Origin: Peptococcaceae bacterium
GTDB lineage: Bacteria > Bacillota > UBA994
Length of the DNA stretch: 32,972 bases
Direction of reading: 5' to 3'
Assembly (NCBI GenBank): GCA_018334055.1
Contig: JAGXSS010000038.1
Span: forward strand, 1-32,972
Shown: positions 6,507 through 13,718 of the stretch, piece by piece
Layout: each line of letters begins with the position of its first letter
Numbering within the stretch: the stretch's first letter is position 1
Position numbers and translations under genes: made by a program
Notes under the pieces: generated by a model
What the model saw: only the letters and a program-made list of their open reading frames with translations
What the model was told of the DNA's origin: nothing
Database searches by the model: none

Positions 6507-8701
6507 TTTAAGCCACGCTCGCGGCGCTTTTTGACTATAAAGCTGACCACATGAAGGCCCTTAGTGCCACGGCCAAAGCCCGCATCAAGCCCACATTCCA
6601 CCGCCATTTCATGGTTCACCTGCGTGCCGCCGCCCAGAAGCATGAGTTTATTGCGCACACCCTTCTCGACCGCCAGGTCATGGAGGCGGCGCATGTTGAT
6701 GCGGTGGATATCCGCATGAGTGATAATGGTCGAGACTAAGATGGCGCCGGCATCAAGCTCGATGGCGGCATCGACCACCTTGTCGATCGAAACGGATGTT
6801 CCTAGGTAGTGGCACTCGACGCCATAGCCCTCGATGCCGCCATGCTTGATGTCGATGATTTCTCGTAGCCCCACGGAGTGCTCATCATGCCCCACTGTCG
6901 CCGCCACCACTTTAAGCGGGCGGTCATGTATGTCTGCCCGCACCTCGTCGGCGCTGAGCACAACTTCTTCTTCGGGCAGGCTCAGCTCGCGCGGGTTAAT
7001 CGCCCTTGGCAACCTGCCCTTGACCTCAAGGTAGGTGCCTTCGGCCTGCTGCATGACCTGCTTGTGAATGACCTGCGGGTCCTCCAAGTTCATCTGCTTC
7101 GCCAACTCTAGGGCGCTGTAGTGCGCGAGCCTGGGCTCGGCCGGCAAGAACATCTGCACATTGACCACGCCATCTCCCGCCCATTCTACTTCGGGCTTGA
7201 TGAGGCCCTGCTCGCGCAGTGTGGCCGTCTCCGTCAGGCGACGATTGGCATTGTCCCAATCATCCAGTTCATCGATATAGGCGACTTTTTCACTCACGCA
7301 CATGCTGCAGCCGGCGGTAGGCTCGCAGGCATGGCTGTATTCCGCCGGCACATTGTTGTAGCCAAAATGCACACACACGGGGGCGAAGTAGTCCGCATCC
7401 CGCGCCACGATGCTGTCGGCCGCTATGCCGCGGTCACTCTTTCTGACTATGCCATCGCCGTTGCGCTCGGGGTAGTAACCGCTGTCCACAAAGAAACCGG
7501 CCTCCACCGCCTTAAAGTAGCCACCCACCGCGAGCATTTCTTCCATGAACAAGATGGCCCTTTCCTTGAGCTCGCGCACCCTAGTCCCCAGCACCCCGTC
7601 ACGCTTAATTTCCACCATGTCCTGCAGGCCGTCCAGAGCGAGCAAGGCCTGCTTGGCGGTGTTGACCGCGCTGATATTGTTGTAATGCCAGGGCACATTG
7701 CGCCCTTCGTCGGGGGTAATCGTACTCTGGATGTCCACCGAAGTGAGGCGTGAAATGAGCAAGTTCAAAGTATGGGTGACCGTGGCCTCCCGCGTGTCGG
7801 ACTCGATGTACTTGGTGTTCATCTGGGCCCGCATGCGGTACCCCTTGAACAATTCGCGCAGCGCCACCGCATAGGGCAGGTCAAACTGGAAGGAGGGCAC
7901 GGGCGCGGCGCAAGGCGGCACCGTAGAAAGGCATATATTGCTCGGGTCCATGCCGACCAGACGAGAATAAGAGCTATTTAAGGCGTGCTGCACCAAGAGC
8001 TCGGGCATGACCTTCCAGCCTTCGCGCGCCGTGGCATTGGCATTGTGGGCGCCGTCAATTTGCGCCATGCCCGCGCTGGCCATAAGTTTCTTGGCTACCG
8101 CCGCATCCACAAAACTGCGATACATATTGACATTGCGGTAGAGCACATTGTACTGCGGGTCCTGATGCGCCCCGTTGACGCCTTCTTCCACAAAGAGCAC
8201 CGCAATCTCCGGGCCGGCGACGCCTGAAACATAGGAATGCAGGTTGATGGGCCTTCCCACCTCGTCTTCGATGAGGTCAAGGGCCTTCCGCGTGGCTCTG
8301 ATTTGCTTGCGCGTGATGGGCACGCCACCCACACCCTCGGGAGTGCCTTCAATCAGCCCATCATAGTGGCTCTGCCCCGCAGTGCGAATGACCATGATAT
8401 GGTCCGCACCATGCCAAGCCGCCATACGCATGCGCCTGATATCGTCTTCAAAGCGACCCGAGGCGATTTCGGTGGTGATGACGCAGTCCGGCTGGGGGTC
8501 AATGCCGCCAAAGTGTTTGGCGGCCGGCAAAGGGATGCTCTGCGTTAAATTCTCCGAAGTCTGTTTGTAAGTAAGCGAGTGCATTTGTTGGTCGGGCACG
8601 AGCTTCCGCCAAGTCCAGCCCTTGCGGCGCGGGCGGTAGTTCTCTAGGTTTTCTAAAATGGCGGGGACATTTATCTTGCTGTTCTTCTCAAGCCTGTCCA
8701 T
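6503..8701 (-). CDS. oraE: D-ornithine 4,5-aminomutase, large (E) subunit
   Basis: Moves the terminal amino group of D-ornithine to give 2,4-diaminopentanoate, using adenosylcobalamin and PLP. The bulk (about 1-580) is the TIM-barrel part. The C-terminal Rossmann domain carries the cobalamin motif DEHSVG, with the axial histidine at H610 in numbering from the outer ATG at 8707. The lysine of DIKHGG follows 11 residues later (K621), the same spacing as H618 and the PLP-binding K629 described for the Clostridium sticklandii enzyme. Two starts are possible: ATG 8707, only 3 nt past GAGGGGG, or ATG 8701, 9 nt past it and overlapping the oraS stop in TGATG. I prefer 8701 (732 residues). Confidence 0.95.
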   Translation of the reverse strand: MDRLEKNSKINVPAILENLENYRPRRKGWTWRKLVPDQQMHSLTYKQTSENLTQSIPLPAAKHFGGIDPQPDCVITTEIASGRFEDDIRRMRMAAWHGADHIMVIRTAGQSHYDGLIEGTPEGVGGVPITRKQIRATRKALDLIEDEVGRPINLHSYVSGVAGPEIAVLFVEEGVNGAHQDPQYNVLYRNVNMYRSFVDAAVAKKLMASAGMAQIDGAHNANATAREGWKVMPELLVQHALNSSYSRLVGMDPSNICLSTVPPCAAPVPSFQFDLPYAVALRELFKGYRMRAQMNTKYIESDTREATVTHTLNLLISRLTSVDIQSTITPDEGRNVPWHYNNISAVNTAKQALLALDGLQDMVEIKRDGVLGTRVRELKERAILFMEEMLAVGGYFKAVEAGFFVDSGYYPERNGDGIVRKSDRGIAADSIVARDADYFAPVCVHFGYNNVPAEYSHACEPTAGCSMCVSEKVAYIDELDDWDNANRRLTETATLREQGLIKPEVEWAGDGVVNVQMFLPAEPRLAHYSALELAKQMNLEDPQVIHKQVMQQAEGTYLEVKGRLPRAINPRELSLPEEEVVLSADEVRADIHDRPLKVVAATVGHDEHSVGLREIIDIKHGGIEGYGVECHYLGTSVSIDKVVDAAIELDAGAILVSTIITHADIHRINMRRLHDLAVEKGVRNKLMLLGGGTQVNHEMAVECGLDAGFGRGTKGLHVVSFIVKKRRERGLK

Positions 8702-9066
8702 CAGCATACGCCCCCTCTAAAGTGCTCTACCATTTGCTCGCCACCGGCAGCGGTCAGTATTTTCTCGCCGGCCTCGTTGACCGAACATTGGTGGAGCTTG
8801 GCCATGGTGACCACCACCTGCCCCGCTCCCTTGCCCAGTAGACCAAGCTCATGAATGCGCTTAACGATGGCCCCTGCTTCCACCGAGGCAAAGCCCATGC
8901 GCAGTAGCACCGACCGCTCGATGGACGGGGAGGTATGCTTGGCGGCTAGATCAACCAAGGGCTGCATTATTTTATCGGAAAGTTCCCAAAAACGCTTTTC
9001 CAGTTCGGCCTCACTCAACTCGGCGAGGTGTTTACGACGCGTGGCAAAATCATCAGCTCGTTGCAT
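8701..9066 (-). CDS. oraS: D-ornithine 4,5-aminomutase, small (S) subunit
   Basis: Small partner of OraE in the alpha2beta2 aminomutase. The product begins MQRADDFATRRKHLAELS and contains the conserved SIERSVLLRMGF and GLLGKGAGQVV stretches seen in the family. The frame is open for 41 more codons upstream, but those read through pyrimidine-rich spacer and have no family character. AAGGAGG lies 6 nt before ATG 9066, giving 121 residues, the length known for OraS. The ATG at 9069 is only 3 nt from the Shine-Dalgarno. The 3' end overlaps oraE. The 5' side borders a GxxExxY gene cassette rather than ortB directly. Confidence 0.94.
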   Translation of the reverse strand: MQRADDFATRRKHLAELSEAELEKRFWELSDKIMQPLVDLAAKHTSPSIERSVLLRMGFASVEAGAIVKRIHELGLLGKGAGQVVVTMAKLHQCSVNEAGEKILTAAGGEQMVEHFRGGVC

Positions 9067-9092
9067 CATTGGCCTCCTTAGTATTATGAATT

Positions 9093-9112
9093 GGGGGGAA
9101 GGGGGAAGGGGG
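9093..9112 (+). repeat. G-tract repeat (GGGGGG/GGGGG/GGGGG separated by AA)
   Basis: On the plus strand three long G runs are separated by AA. In the operon mRNA this is a C-rich run about 15 nt upstream of the oraS Shine-Dalgarno. It forms the outer part of the inverted repeat around the GxxExxY gene and can pair with the G-rich run at the ortB end. Confidence 0.8.
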
Positions 9113-9120
9113 AGTGTTTG

Positions 9121-9130
9121 CTCGAAGTGG
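9121..9130 (+). repeat. Left arm of the inverted repeat flanking the GxxExxY gene
   Basis: CTCGAAGTGG here is matched by CCACTTCGAG at 9545-9554. The arms enclose the whole GxxExxY reading frame. Purine-rich sequence continues outward on the corresponding strand at both sides, so the imperfect repeat is longer than its 10-bp core. Confidence 0.75.
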
Positions 9131-9170
9131 TGCGCAGCGAGGAAAAGTGGGACGAAGGGGAGGGAAGGAA

Positions 9171-9548
9171 TTAATGTATAAGCCGTTTCCATTCTAATTT
9201 TCCGCTGCTGCCAAAGTTTATGAGTAGGGCTACTCGTAGCCCTGTGGCCTTCAGGTAGTTACGCACTTGAGCATGCTCATGGCCACAGAGGCGCGCGACT
9301 GACTTGATTTCGACAATTATGCTGTTGTAGCATACGAGGTCGGCTACATACTTCTTACTCAAGAGCCTTTTTTTGTACCTAACTTCGAGTAAACTCTGGA
9401 CGACAAAGGGGATGTTTCGCTCCGTTAACTCTATCTCCATGGCTTCTTGGTAGATAGCCTCCAAAAAACCAAAGCCTAACTCCGAATGAACGGCAATCGC
9501 CGCCCCTACGATAGCGAAAACTTCATCCTTAAAAAAGGATTCGCCCAC
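9171..9548 (-). CDS. GxxExxY protein
   Basis: 125 residues of the GxxExxY family, whose function is unknown. The naming motif is GFLEAIY (G27, E30, Y33). Family features around it are AIAVHSELGFGFLEA, QEAMEIEL and NIPF. Later D70 (VADLVC) and E80-x-K82 (VEIKS) have the spacing of a PD-(D/E)XK-like nuclease fold, which is an inference. The start is GTG 9548; the only upstream purines are distant and no good Shine-Dalgarno is visible, so expression may be weak. The gene lies between ortB and oraS, which are expected to be adjacent in ornithine operons. It is flanked by inverted repeats and simple purine repeats, so recent insertion is likely. There is no obvious tie to ornithine metabolism. Confidence 0.88.
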   Translation of the reverse strand: MGESFFKDEVFAIVGAAIAVHSELGFGFLEAIYQEAMEIELTERNIPFVVQSLLEVRYKKRLLSKKYVADLVCYNSIIVEIKSVARLCGHEHAQVRNYLKATGLRVALLINFGSSGKLEWKRLIH

Positions 9549-9554
9549 TTCGAG
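9545..9554 (-). repeat. Right arm of the inverted repeat flanking the GxxExxY gene
   Basis: CCACTTCGAG on the plus strand (CTCGAAGTGG on the minus strand) overlaps the GTG start codon of the GxxExxY gene. It is the perfect inverted partner of 9121-9130. Confidence 0.75.
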
Positions 9555-9593
9555 CCCGTGTCCCTCTCCCTCTACTCCCTCTCCCTTTGTCCC
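9555..9593 (-). repeat. GGGAGAGGGA-type repeats forming a G-quadruplex motif over the ortB stop codon
   Basis: On the mRNA-sense strand six GGG runs follow each other with spacers of 5, 3, 6, 3 and 4 nt. Any four satisfy the usual quadruplex pattern. The ortB stop (9574-9572) lies inside, so the last ortB codons (GQRERE) are written in this repeat. Confidence 0.75.
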
Positions 9594-10972
9594 TCCAGCA
9601 CTTCTTCCGGCGTTAATCTGCTGTCCTCACACAAAAACTCCACTTCCCTTGGCGTCAGGGGCTGCCCTTTTTTTTGCTCAAAAGCATTGCGCAGGTAGGA
9701 TTGTCGCAGACCCTCGAGCGGCACTTCCTTATATCGCAACTGGCGCGGGTTACTTGGTATAACGATTGTCTTCCCCGGCACATTCTCCACGGGGTCGCCA
9801 GCCCTAACGACAATGCCCTGCTCGCGCGCAAAGGCAAGCTGGGCGTTCGGGTGCTTGCCCGCCCCGGTATACTCGGTTTCCTGCACGACAATGATTTGGT
9901 CTTGGTCCATCTCTTGCGCCAGGGCGAAGGCGGCCGCCAAGGAGATATTGCCGGCCGGACCGCGCTCTAGCCCTTCCAGTTGGGCCAGCATTTCGGTGGC
10001 ATAGAACACTTCGCCCTGTGTCACTGTGCCAAAGCGGTCTAGGTAGCGCAGCGACCTAGCGGCATTGCGCGGCACATCGGCCCGATCGGGCCACGTGGTA
10101 AAAGGCACCGCAAAGCCGGTATGACCGGTGGTGAAAGACTTGCGGTTAAAGTCATGGTCGCTGGCCATATGGAGACCCGAGAGGTCAACCGAGGCACCGA
10201 TAACTAAAGTGGCCAGGGCCCCGGCTTTCTTCATGCCCCGCGCCGTGCCCGTAACATTACCCCCCCCGGCATGGGTGATGACCACCGCATCGGGGTCGCG
10301 CCCAGTTTGTTGGCGGACGCCTTCCACCACCTCTAGGCCTAGGGTCTCGATGCCGGCGATACCATAGGGGGTGTAGAGCGAGGCGTTAAAGTACCCGGTG
10401 CTCTCGAGCACCTGCAAGAATACGGCAAACAGCTCCGGCCCCACCGTTAGCTGCAGGACCTCGGCCCCATAGGCCTCACAGGCGCGGCCCTTCTCGAGTA
10501 TTTCCGGCTGACCCTGGTTTTTGCTGTCATAGACCTCCTGCACGATGATGGCCTTCAGGCCACGCATGGCAGCCTGCGAGGCCACCGCCGCCCCGTAGTT
10601 GCCGGAGGTGGCCGCCACCACACCGGCAAAACCATGCTGCTGCGCATGGTAGACCGATATTGCCGCGCGGCGCGCCTTGAAACTGCCGCTGGGATTGGCG
10701 GCCTCGTCCTTGATAAATATGCGTGCGCCCTTGCCCCCTCCGGCCAGTTTTCTGGCCAGACGAGTAATATTTCTTAACTCCAACAGGGGGGTTGCTCCTA
10801 CCCCTGTTTCCAGCTGAATGCGGCGAATGTCGTCTAGGGTGTAGCCCGTGTTGTTCATCATGCCCTCGTAGTCGAAGGCCAGGCCTCCCTGTTCATACCG
10901 GGCATAGTCGAAGCCAAGGGCCTTGGCCGTGATTTCGCCCTTTCTAGCGATGATATCTGTATAACTCGGCAC
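9572..10972 (-). CDS. ortB: 2-amino-4-oxopentanoate thiolase, beta subunit (PLP-dependent)
   Basis: With OrtA it splits 2-amino-4-oxopentanoate with CoA to acetyl-CoA and alanine, the carbon-cleaving step of ornithine fermentation. OrtB is a fold-type II PLP protein resembling threonine synthase. The Schiff-base lysine is K99 in NPSGSFKARRA, SGNYGAAVASQAA is the substrate/asparagine loop, and HAGGGNVTGTA is the phosphate-binding glycine loop. The product is 466 residues. The start is GTG, whose G is also the last base of the ortA stop (TAGTG), implying coupled translation. The final residues EGQRERE lie in a purine repeat tied to the downstream GxxExxY cassette, so the native C-terminus may have been altered. 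Confidence 0.94.
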   Translation of the reverse strand: MPSYTDIIARKGEITAKALGFDYARYEQGGLAFDYEGMMNNTGYTLDDIRRIQLETGVGATPLLELRNITRLARKLAGGGKGARIFIKDEAANPSGSFKARRAAISVYHAQQHGFAGVVAATSGNYGAAVASQAAMRGLKAIIVQEVYDSKNQGQPEILEKGRACEAYGAEVLQLTVGPELFAVFLQVLESTGYFNASLYTPYGIAGIETLGLEVVEGVRQQTGRDPDAVVITHAGGGNVTGTARGMKKAGALATLVIGASVDLSGLHMASDHDFNRKSFTTGHTGFAVPFTTWPDRADVPRNAARSLRYLDRFGTVTQGEVFYATEMLAQLEGLERGPAGNISLAAAFALAQEMDQDQIIVVQETEYTGAGKHPNAQLAFAREQGIVVRAGDPVENVPGKTIVIPSNPRQLRYKEVPLEGLRQSYLRNAFEQKKGQPLTPREVEFLCEDSRLTPEEVLEGQRERE

Positions 10973-11262
10973 TAACTCAGCTCCTCCCGTAGCATGGGAC
11001 CGATAATTAATAGCTCGGGCTGCGGCCGGCCGAAACTATGGGTGTGGCAGGGAGCCACATCGATAAGCGTGCCGGTCAAGAGGCGACCCGCAAAAGTCCG
11101 CACGGCAAGTTCGGCCCCCAGCGGAACGCTGCTTTGGGCAAAACCTTTGACTCTGGCGATTACCGGCACCGCCTTACTGCTCTCCGGCAGGTGGGCGGCC
11201 CGCTCGGTAGCGCCAAGAGCGACCCACGATATCTCGACTAAGTGGCCCACCTCGCTTTTCAT
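10972..11262 (-). CDS. ortA: 2-amino-4-oxopentanoate thiolase, alpha subunit
   Basis: A small 96-residue partner of OrtB, required with it for CoA-dependent cleavage of 2-amino-4-oxopentanoate. The sequence is mostly beta-rich (VGHLVEISWVAL..., LAVRTFAGRLLTGTLIDV) and ends in HSFGRPQPELLIIGPML, typical of the family. No catalytic residue can be assigned from sequence alone. Its ATG overlaps the ord stop as ATGA and its stop shares a base with the ortB GTG, so ord, ortA and ortB form a tightly coupled trio. Identification rests on length, family character and position between ord and ortB. Confidence 0.9.
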   Translation of the reverse strand: MKSEVGHLVEISWVALGATERAAHLPESSKAVPVIARVKGFAQSSVPLGAELAVRTFAGRLLTGTLIDVAPCHTHSFGRPQPELLIIGPMLREELS

Positions 11263-12305
11263 TGGCTACAGCCGGCGACCAACTGGCTGATATCGCCCAT
11301 CAAGGCGCGGGGGATGGGGAGCTCGGCCATGGTGCAGAGCCCCGGAGCGGCATTGATGACCGCAGGTATCATGTTGACCGCCATGGCGATGGTCCCAATA
11401 CCTCCGGGGATTTCGGGCTTGATGGCCATGTTGATATTAGGCGTTCCGGTGATGTAGATATAGTCTCCGGTTTCAATCTGCTCTACTTCGGGGCGCACTT
11501 GTTGCGGATGCTCCAAGGTGATGACGAGCTTGTCCCCGTGATAGGCATAGGCGATGTGCTTACACCCGGCGACCATGCCCGGCTGCACCTTGATATGGGG
11601 GGTTTCGCGGTAGGTATTAGAGATAATGGCCTCTTTTACTTCCTCAATGCGGTCAATTTTAAGCCCCAGGGCCGAGGCGATGAGGCCGATGGATTCGGGG
11701 AAACCCACATGGCCGACAATGTTCCCCGAGCTGATGCCGGCGTTAAAGTCTTCTACCGTGGTACCAACCCCCTGGGTACGCATGACCGTGGGCCCAAAGG
11801 GCGAGAGGTCGTTGATGCGCACGGCCTTGATGCTTTCGATATGGGTGCAGACGCCGCTCAAGGCAATAATGAGGGCATCGAGGACAAAACCGGGATTGAT
11901 GCCGGTGCCGAGGAGGGATACTCCCGCTTGTTTAAAGGCCGCATCTAATTTAGCCGCCAGCTGTGGCTCCTGCGCCTCTGGATAAGCCATTTCTTCCGCA
12001 ATGGTGATGCAGTTCATTTTTGCCGCCGCCACCAGCTCCAGCTGGGGTAAAACCTCACGCGTAAACGAACCTGTACACACTAGGACAATCTCTGCTGCGC
12101 CTGCTACTATGGTCGCTTCAGGCCCAGCCTGCACTTCTAAATTCGGTGCGCTAACCCCGAGCACTGCCGAGAGCGTCTTACCCACTCGTGTGTCATGGTG
12201 GTCGATGGCGCCGACAATCTCAACGCCCTCCTTTTGCAGCAATAGCCTGGCCATCCCTCCACCCATGGCGCCTAAACCCCAGAGAATAACCCTAACTTTT
12301 TTCAT
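11259..12305 (-). CDS. ord: 2,4-diaminopentanoate dehydrogenase
   Basis: Oxidatively deaminates (2R,4S)-2,4-diaminopentanoate to 2-amino-4-oxopentanoate with NAD(P)+. It has 348 residues. An N-terminal Rossmann domain begins at once with VRVILWGLGAMGGG (dinucleotide loop at 10-17), and D36 in GAIDHHD ends strand 2. The middle has the dihydrodipicolinate-reductase-like GTGINPGFVLDALI segment. It is the first gene of the operon. AAGGAGG lies about 10 nt before the ATG, and a sigma-54 promoter lies about 55 nt upstream. The next gene overlaps by 4 nt. Confidence 0.94.
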   Translation of the reverse strand: MKKVRVILWGLGAMGGGMARLLLQKEGVEIVGAIDHHDTRVGKTLSAVLGVSAPNLEVQAGPEATIVAGAAEIVLVCTGSFTREVLPQLELVAAAKMNCITIAEEMAYPEAQEPQLAAKLDAAFKQAGVSLLGTGINPGFVLDALIIALSGVCTHIESIKAVRINDLSPFGPTVMRTQGVGTTVEDFNAGISSGNIVGHVGFPESIGLIASALGLKIDRIEEVKEAIISNTYRETPHIKVQPGMVAGCKHIAYAYHGDKLVITLEHPQQVRPEVEQIETGDYIYITGTPNINMAIKPEIPGGIGTIAMAVNMIPAVINAAPGLCTMAELPIPRALMGDISQLVAGCSQ

Positions 12306-12359
12306 CCTGTTCGCTCCTCCTTATGCGTAGCCCATTGCTTCGCCTTCTATAGTGTAATC

Positions 12360-12375
12360 TGCAATTATCATGCCA
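12360..12375 (-). promoter_or_regulatory. Sigma-54 (-24/-12) promoter of the ornithine operon
   Basis: The minus strand reads TGGCATGATAATTGCA. GG (12374-12373) and GC (12362-12361) are separated by exactly 10 nt, and both elements match the known TGGCACG-N4-TTGCA consensus except one base. The expected transcript start is near 12350, leaving a leader of about 45 nt before ord. Such promoters need an enhancer-binding activator, which is not in this window. Confidence 0.8.
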
Positions 12376-12398
12376 GTTATGGGTGATTTTCAATTCAG

Positions 12399-12441
12399 TA
12401 TGCTCATTTTTTTGAAAGTATGCGCGTCTATGCTTTTATGC
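12399..12441 (-). promoter_or_regulatory. Cluster of four GCATA repeats upstream of the sigma-54 promoter
   Basis: GCATA on the minus strand (TATGC on plus) starts at plus positions 12399, 12419, 12429 and 12437, so the first three are 20 and 10 nt apart, about whole helical turns. The cluster lies about 50-90 nt upstream of the predicted transcript start, where an activator could bind. Function is inferred from position and repetition. Confidence 0.4.
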
Positions 12442-12450
12442 AACCAAATA

Positions 12451-12468
12451 GTGCCGATATTTCGGCAC
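12451..12468. promoter_or_regulatory. Palindrome GTGCCGA-TATT-TCGGCAC: activator site or cwlD terminator
   Basis: Perfect 7-bp arms around a 4-nt centre lie about 110 nt upstream of the predicted sigma-54 start and 28 nt past the cwlD stop. No T-run follows in the cwlD direction (TATTTGG), which weakens the terminator reading. The distance suits an upstream activating sequence. A second short inverted repeat, GCCC/GGGC, lies at 12474-12487. Confidence 0.5.
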
Positions 12469-12496
12469 AAGTCGCCCGTATTTGGGCAGAGCCCAG

Positions 12497-13186
12497 TCAG
12501 CGCTGCCAGTAGCGAAGGATGCCCGCGAAGATGGCCCAGGCCAATTGCCGACGATATTCCTCGCTCGCCAACAGGCTCGCCTCTCTGGGATTAGAAATAA
12601 AGCCAACTTCCACGAGGACCGCAGGGCAATTACTCTGGCGCAACATATAAAAATCACCCCGGGCCACCTGTCGATTAGTATTCTTTAGATATTCGCGCAG
12701 GGCTTCTTGGAGATTTTGGGCCAATTTTTGGCCTTCATCAGACCCCTCCGCGAAAAAAGCCTGCGCCCCTGACCAACGAGCCGAGACCATACTGTTGACA
12801 TGGATCGAAACCAGAATTTCGGCCTTACTTTCATTGACAATCCGGACCCGGCGCTCTAGGTCTTGGCGCTTGCGCCGCGAATACTGCCTGCCTAAGGCGC
12901 TGTCGCTGAGGTCTGTGTCGGTTTCGCGGGTCATCACGACACTTGCCCCGGCTGCTTGGAGCAAAGTGCGCAGACGCAAAGCCACATCAAGCACGATGTC
13001 TTTTTCTAATAGCCCATCAGGGCCGAGCGCGCCCGGGTCCACCCCGCCGTGGCCCGGGTCGACGGCGATCACCCTGCCCGCTAGGGAAGCGCTAAAGATT
13101 ACGACATTGCTGTTTTGGCGCACCAAGATTAACGGCCCAAAAAGGACCGCCAAAGAGAGGAACAGCCACACCGACCACCTTGCCAT
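12497..13186 (-). CDS. cwlD: N-acetylmuramoyl-L-alanine amidase CwlD
   Basis: A zinc amidase of the Amidase_3 family; CwlD removes the peptide from muramic acid during formation of muramic-delta-lactam in spore cortex. The 229-residue product has an N-terminal membrane anchor or signal segment (about 6-22). Zinc ligands are H46 (DPGHGG), E61 and H129 (SIHVNS), and the catalytic glutamate is E193 (LVEVGF). GGAGGT lies 6 nt before the ATG. It sits just after rplM-rpsI, the place cwlD has in many spore formers, and this supports the name. A strong terminator separates it from rpsI, so it needs its own promoter. TTGTCA...GATATT in the 122-nt gap (about 13235-13207) is a weak candidate. Confidence 0.92.
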   Translation of the reverse strand: MARWSVWLFLSLAVLFGPLILVRQNSNVVIFSASLAGRVIAVDPGHGGVDPGALGPDGLLEKDIVLDVALRLRTLLQAAGASVVMTRETDTDLSDSALGRQYSRRKRQDLERRVRIVNESKAEILVSIHVNSMVSARWSGAQAFFAEGSDEGQKLAQNLQEALREYLKNTNRQVARGDFYMLRQSNCPAVLVEVGFISNPREASLLASEEYRRQLAWAIFAGILRYWQR

Positions 13187-13274
13187 CGTCTACCTCCGCG
13201 CTAAAGCTCGTAAATATCTATGCGCCAAAGCTTGTGACAAGAACAGCAGGCCACTTGAAAGACCTTAACCGCAA

Positions 13275-13300
13275 CAAAAAACCACGGGATAACCCCGTGG
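13275..13300 (-). terminator. Rho-independent terminator after rpsI
   Basis: On the minus strand CCACGGG-(GTTA)-TCCCGTGG type arms (13300-13282) are followed directly by TTTTTT. The hairpin begins 8 nt past the rpsI stop and closes the rplM-rpsI unit. Confidence 0.93.
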
Positions 13301-13308
13301 TTTGCGTA

Positions 13309-13701
13309 TTAACGTTTGGAGAACTGTGGTGCACGACGGGCCTTCTTCAAGCCGTACTTTTTGCGCTCCACCATGCGGGGATCGCGCGTGAGCAGCCCAG
13401 CCTTCTTGAGGGCGGGTCGCATACCGGCATCAACCAGAATCAGAGCACGAGCAATGCCGTGCCTGATGGCCCCAGCCTGCCCAGAGACACCGCCGCCGTG
13501 AACCAAGGCGATGACATCATAGTTGTTCCCGGTGTTAGTCAGGACGAGAGGTTGACGCACGATGAGCTTAAGCGTCTCCAAACCGAAATAGTCATCAATA
13601 TTCTTACGATTGATGACGATGTTTCCAGAGCCGGGCAGTAGACGAACCCTTGCCACGGAGGTCTTTCTGCGACCGGTGCCGCGGTACTGTAAAATGGCCA
13701 A
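13309..13701 (-). CDS. rpsI: 30S ribosomal protein S9
   Basis: A 130-residue small-subunit head protein whose basic C-terminal tail reaches the P-site tRNA. Family marks are [14 protein letters not shown] near the N-terminus, [19 protein letters not shown] in the centre and the terminal [12 protein letters not shown]. The start codon is TTG with GGAGG 5 nt upstream; no in-frame ATG could replace it. Cotranscribed with rplM (17-nt spacer) and followed by a strong terminator. Confidence 0.97.
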   Translation of the reverse strand: MAILQYRGTGRRKTSVARVRLLPGSGNIVINRKNIDDYFGLETLKLIVRQPLVLTNTGNNYDVIALVHGGGVSGQAGAIRHGIARALILVDAGMRPALKKAGLLTRDPRMVERKKYGLKKARRAPQFSKR

Positions 13702-13718
13702 TTATACCTCCTCCTTTC

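Noticed and set aside
7121-7753. Plus-strand open frame of 210 codons
   Set aside because: Antisense to oraE, a well-conserved gene whose own frame carries all the motifs.
9067-9192. 41-residue N-terminal extension of OraS
   Set aside because: It translates the pyrimidine-rich spacer. The ATG at 9066 has the ribosome binding site and gives the family length.
9555-9595. CCCTCTCCCTCT repeats considered as CRISPR or a minisatellite array
   Set aside because: The units are 6-12 nt, irregular and without spacers, so there is no CRISPR structure.
12471-12490. GCCC/GGGC inverted repeat after cwlD considered as a terminator
   Set aside because: Only four pairs and no T-run; too weak to call separately.
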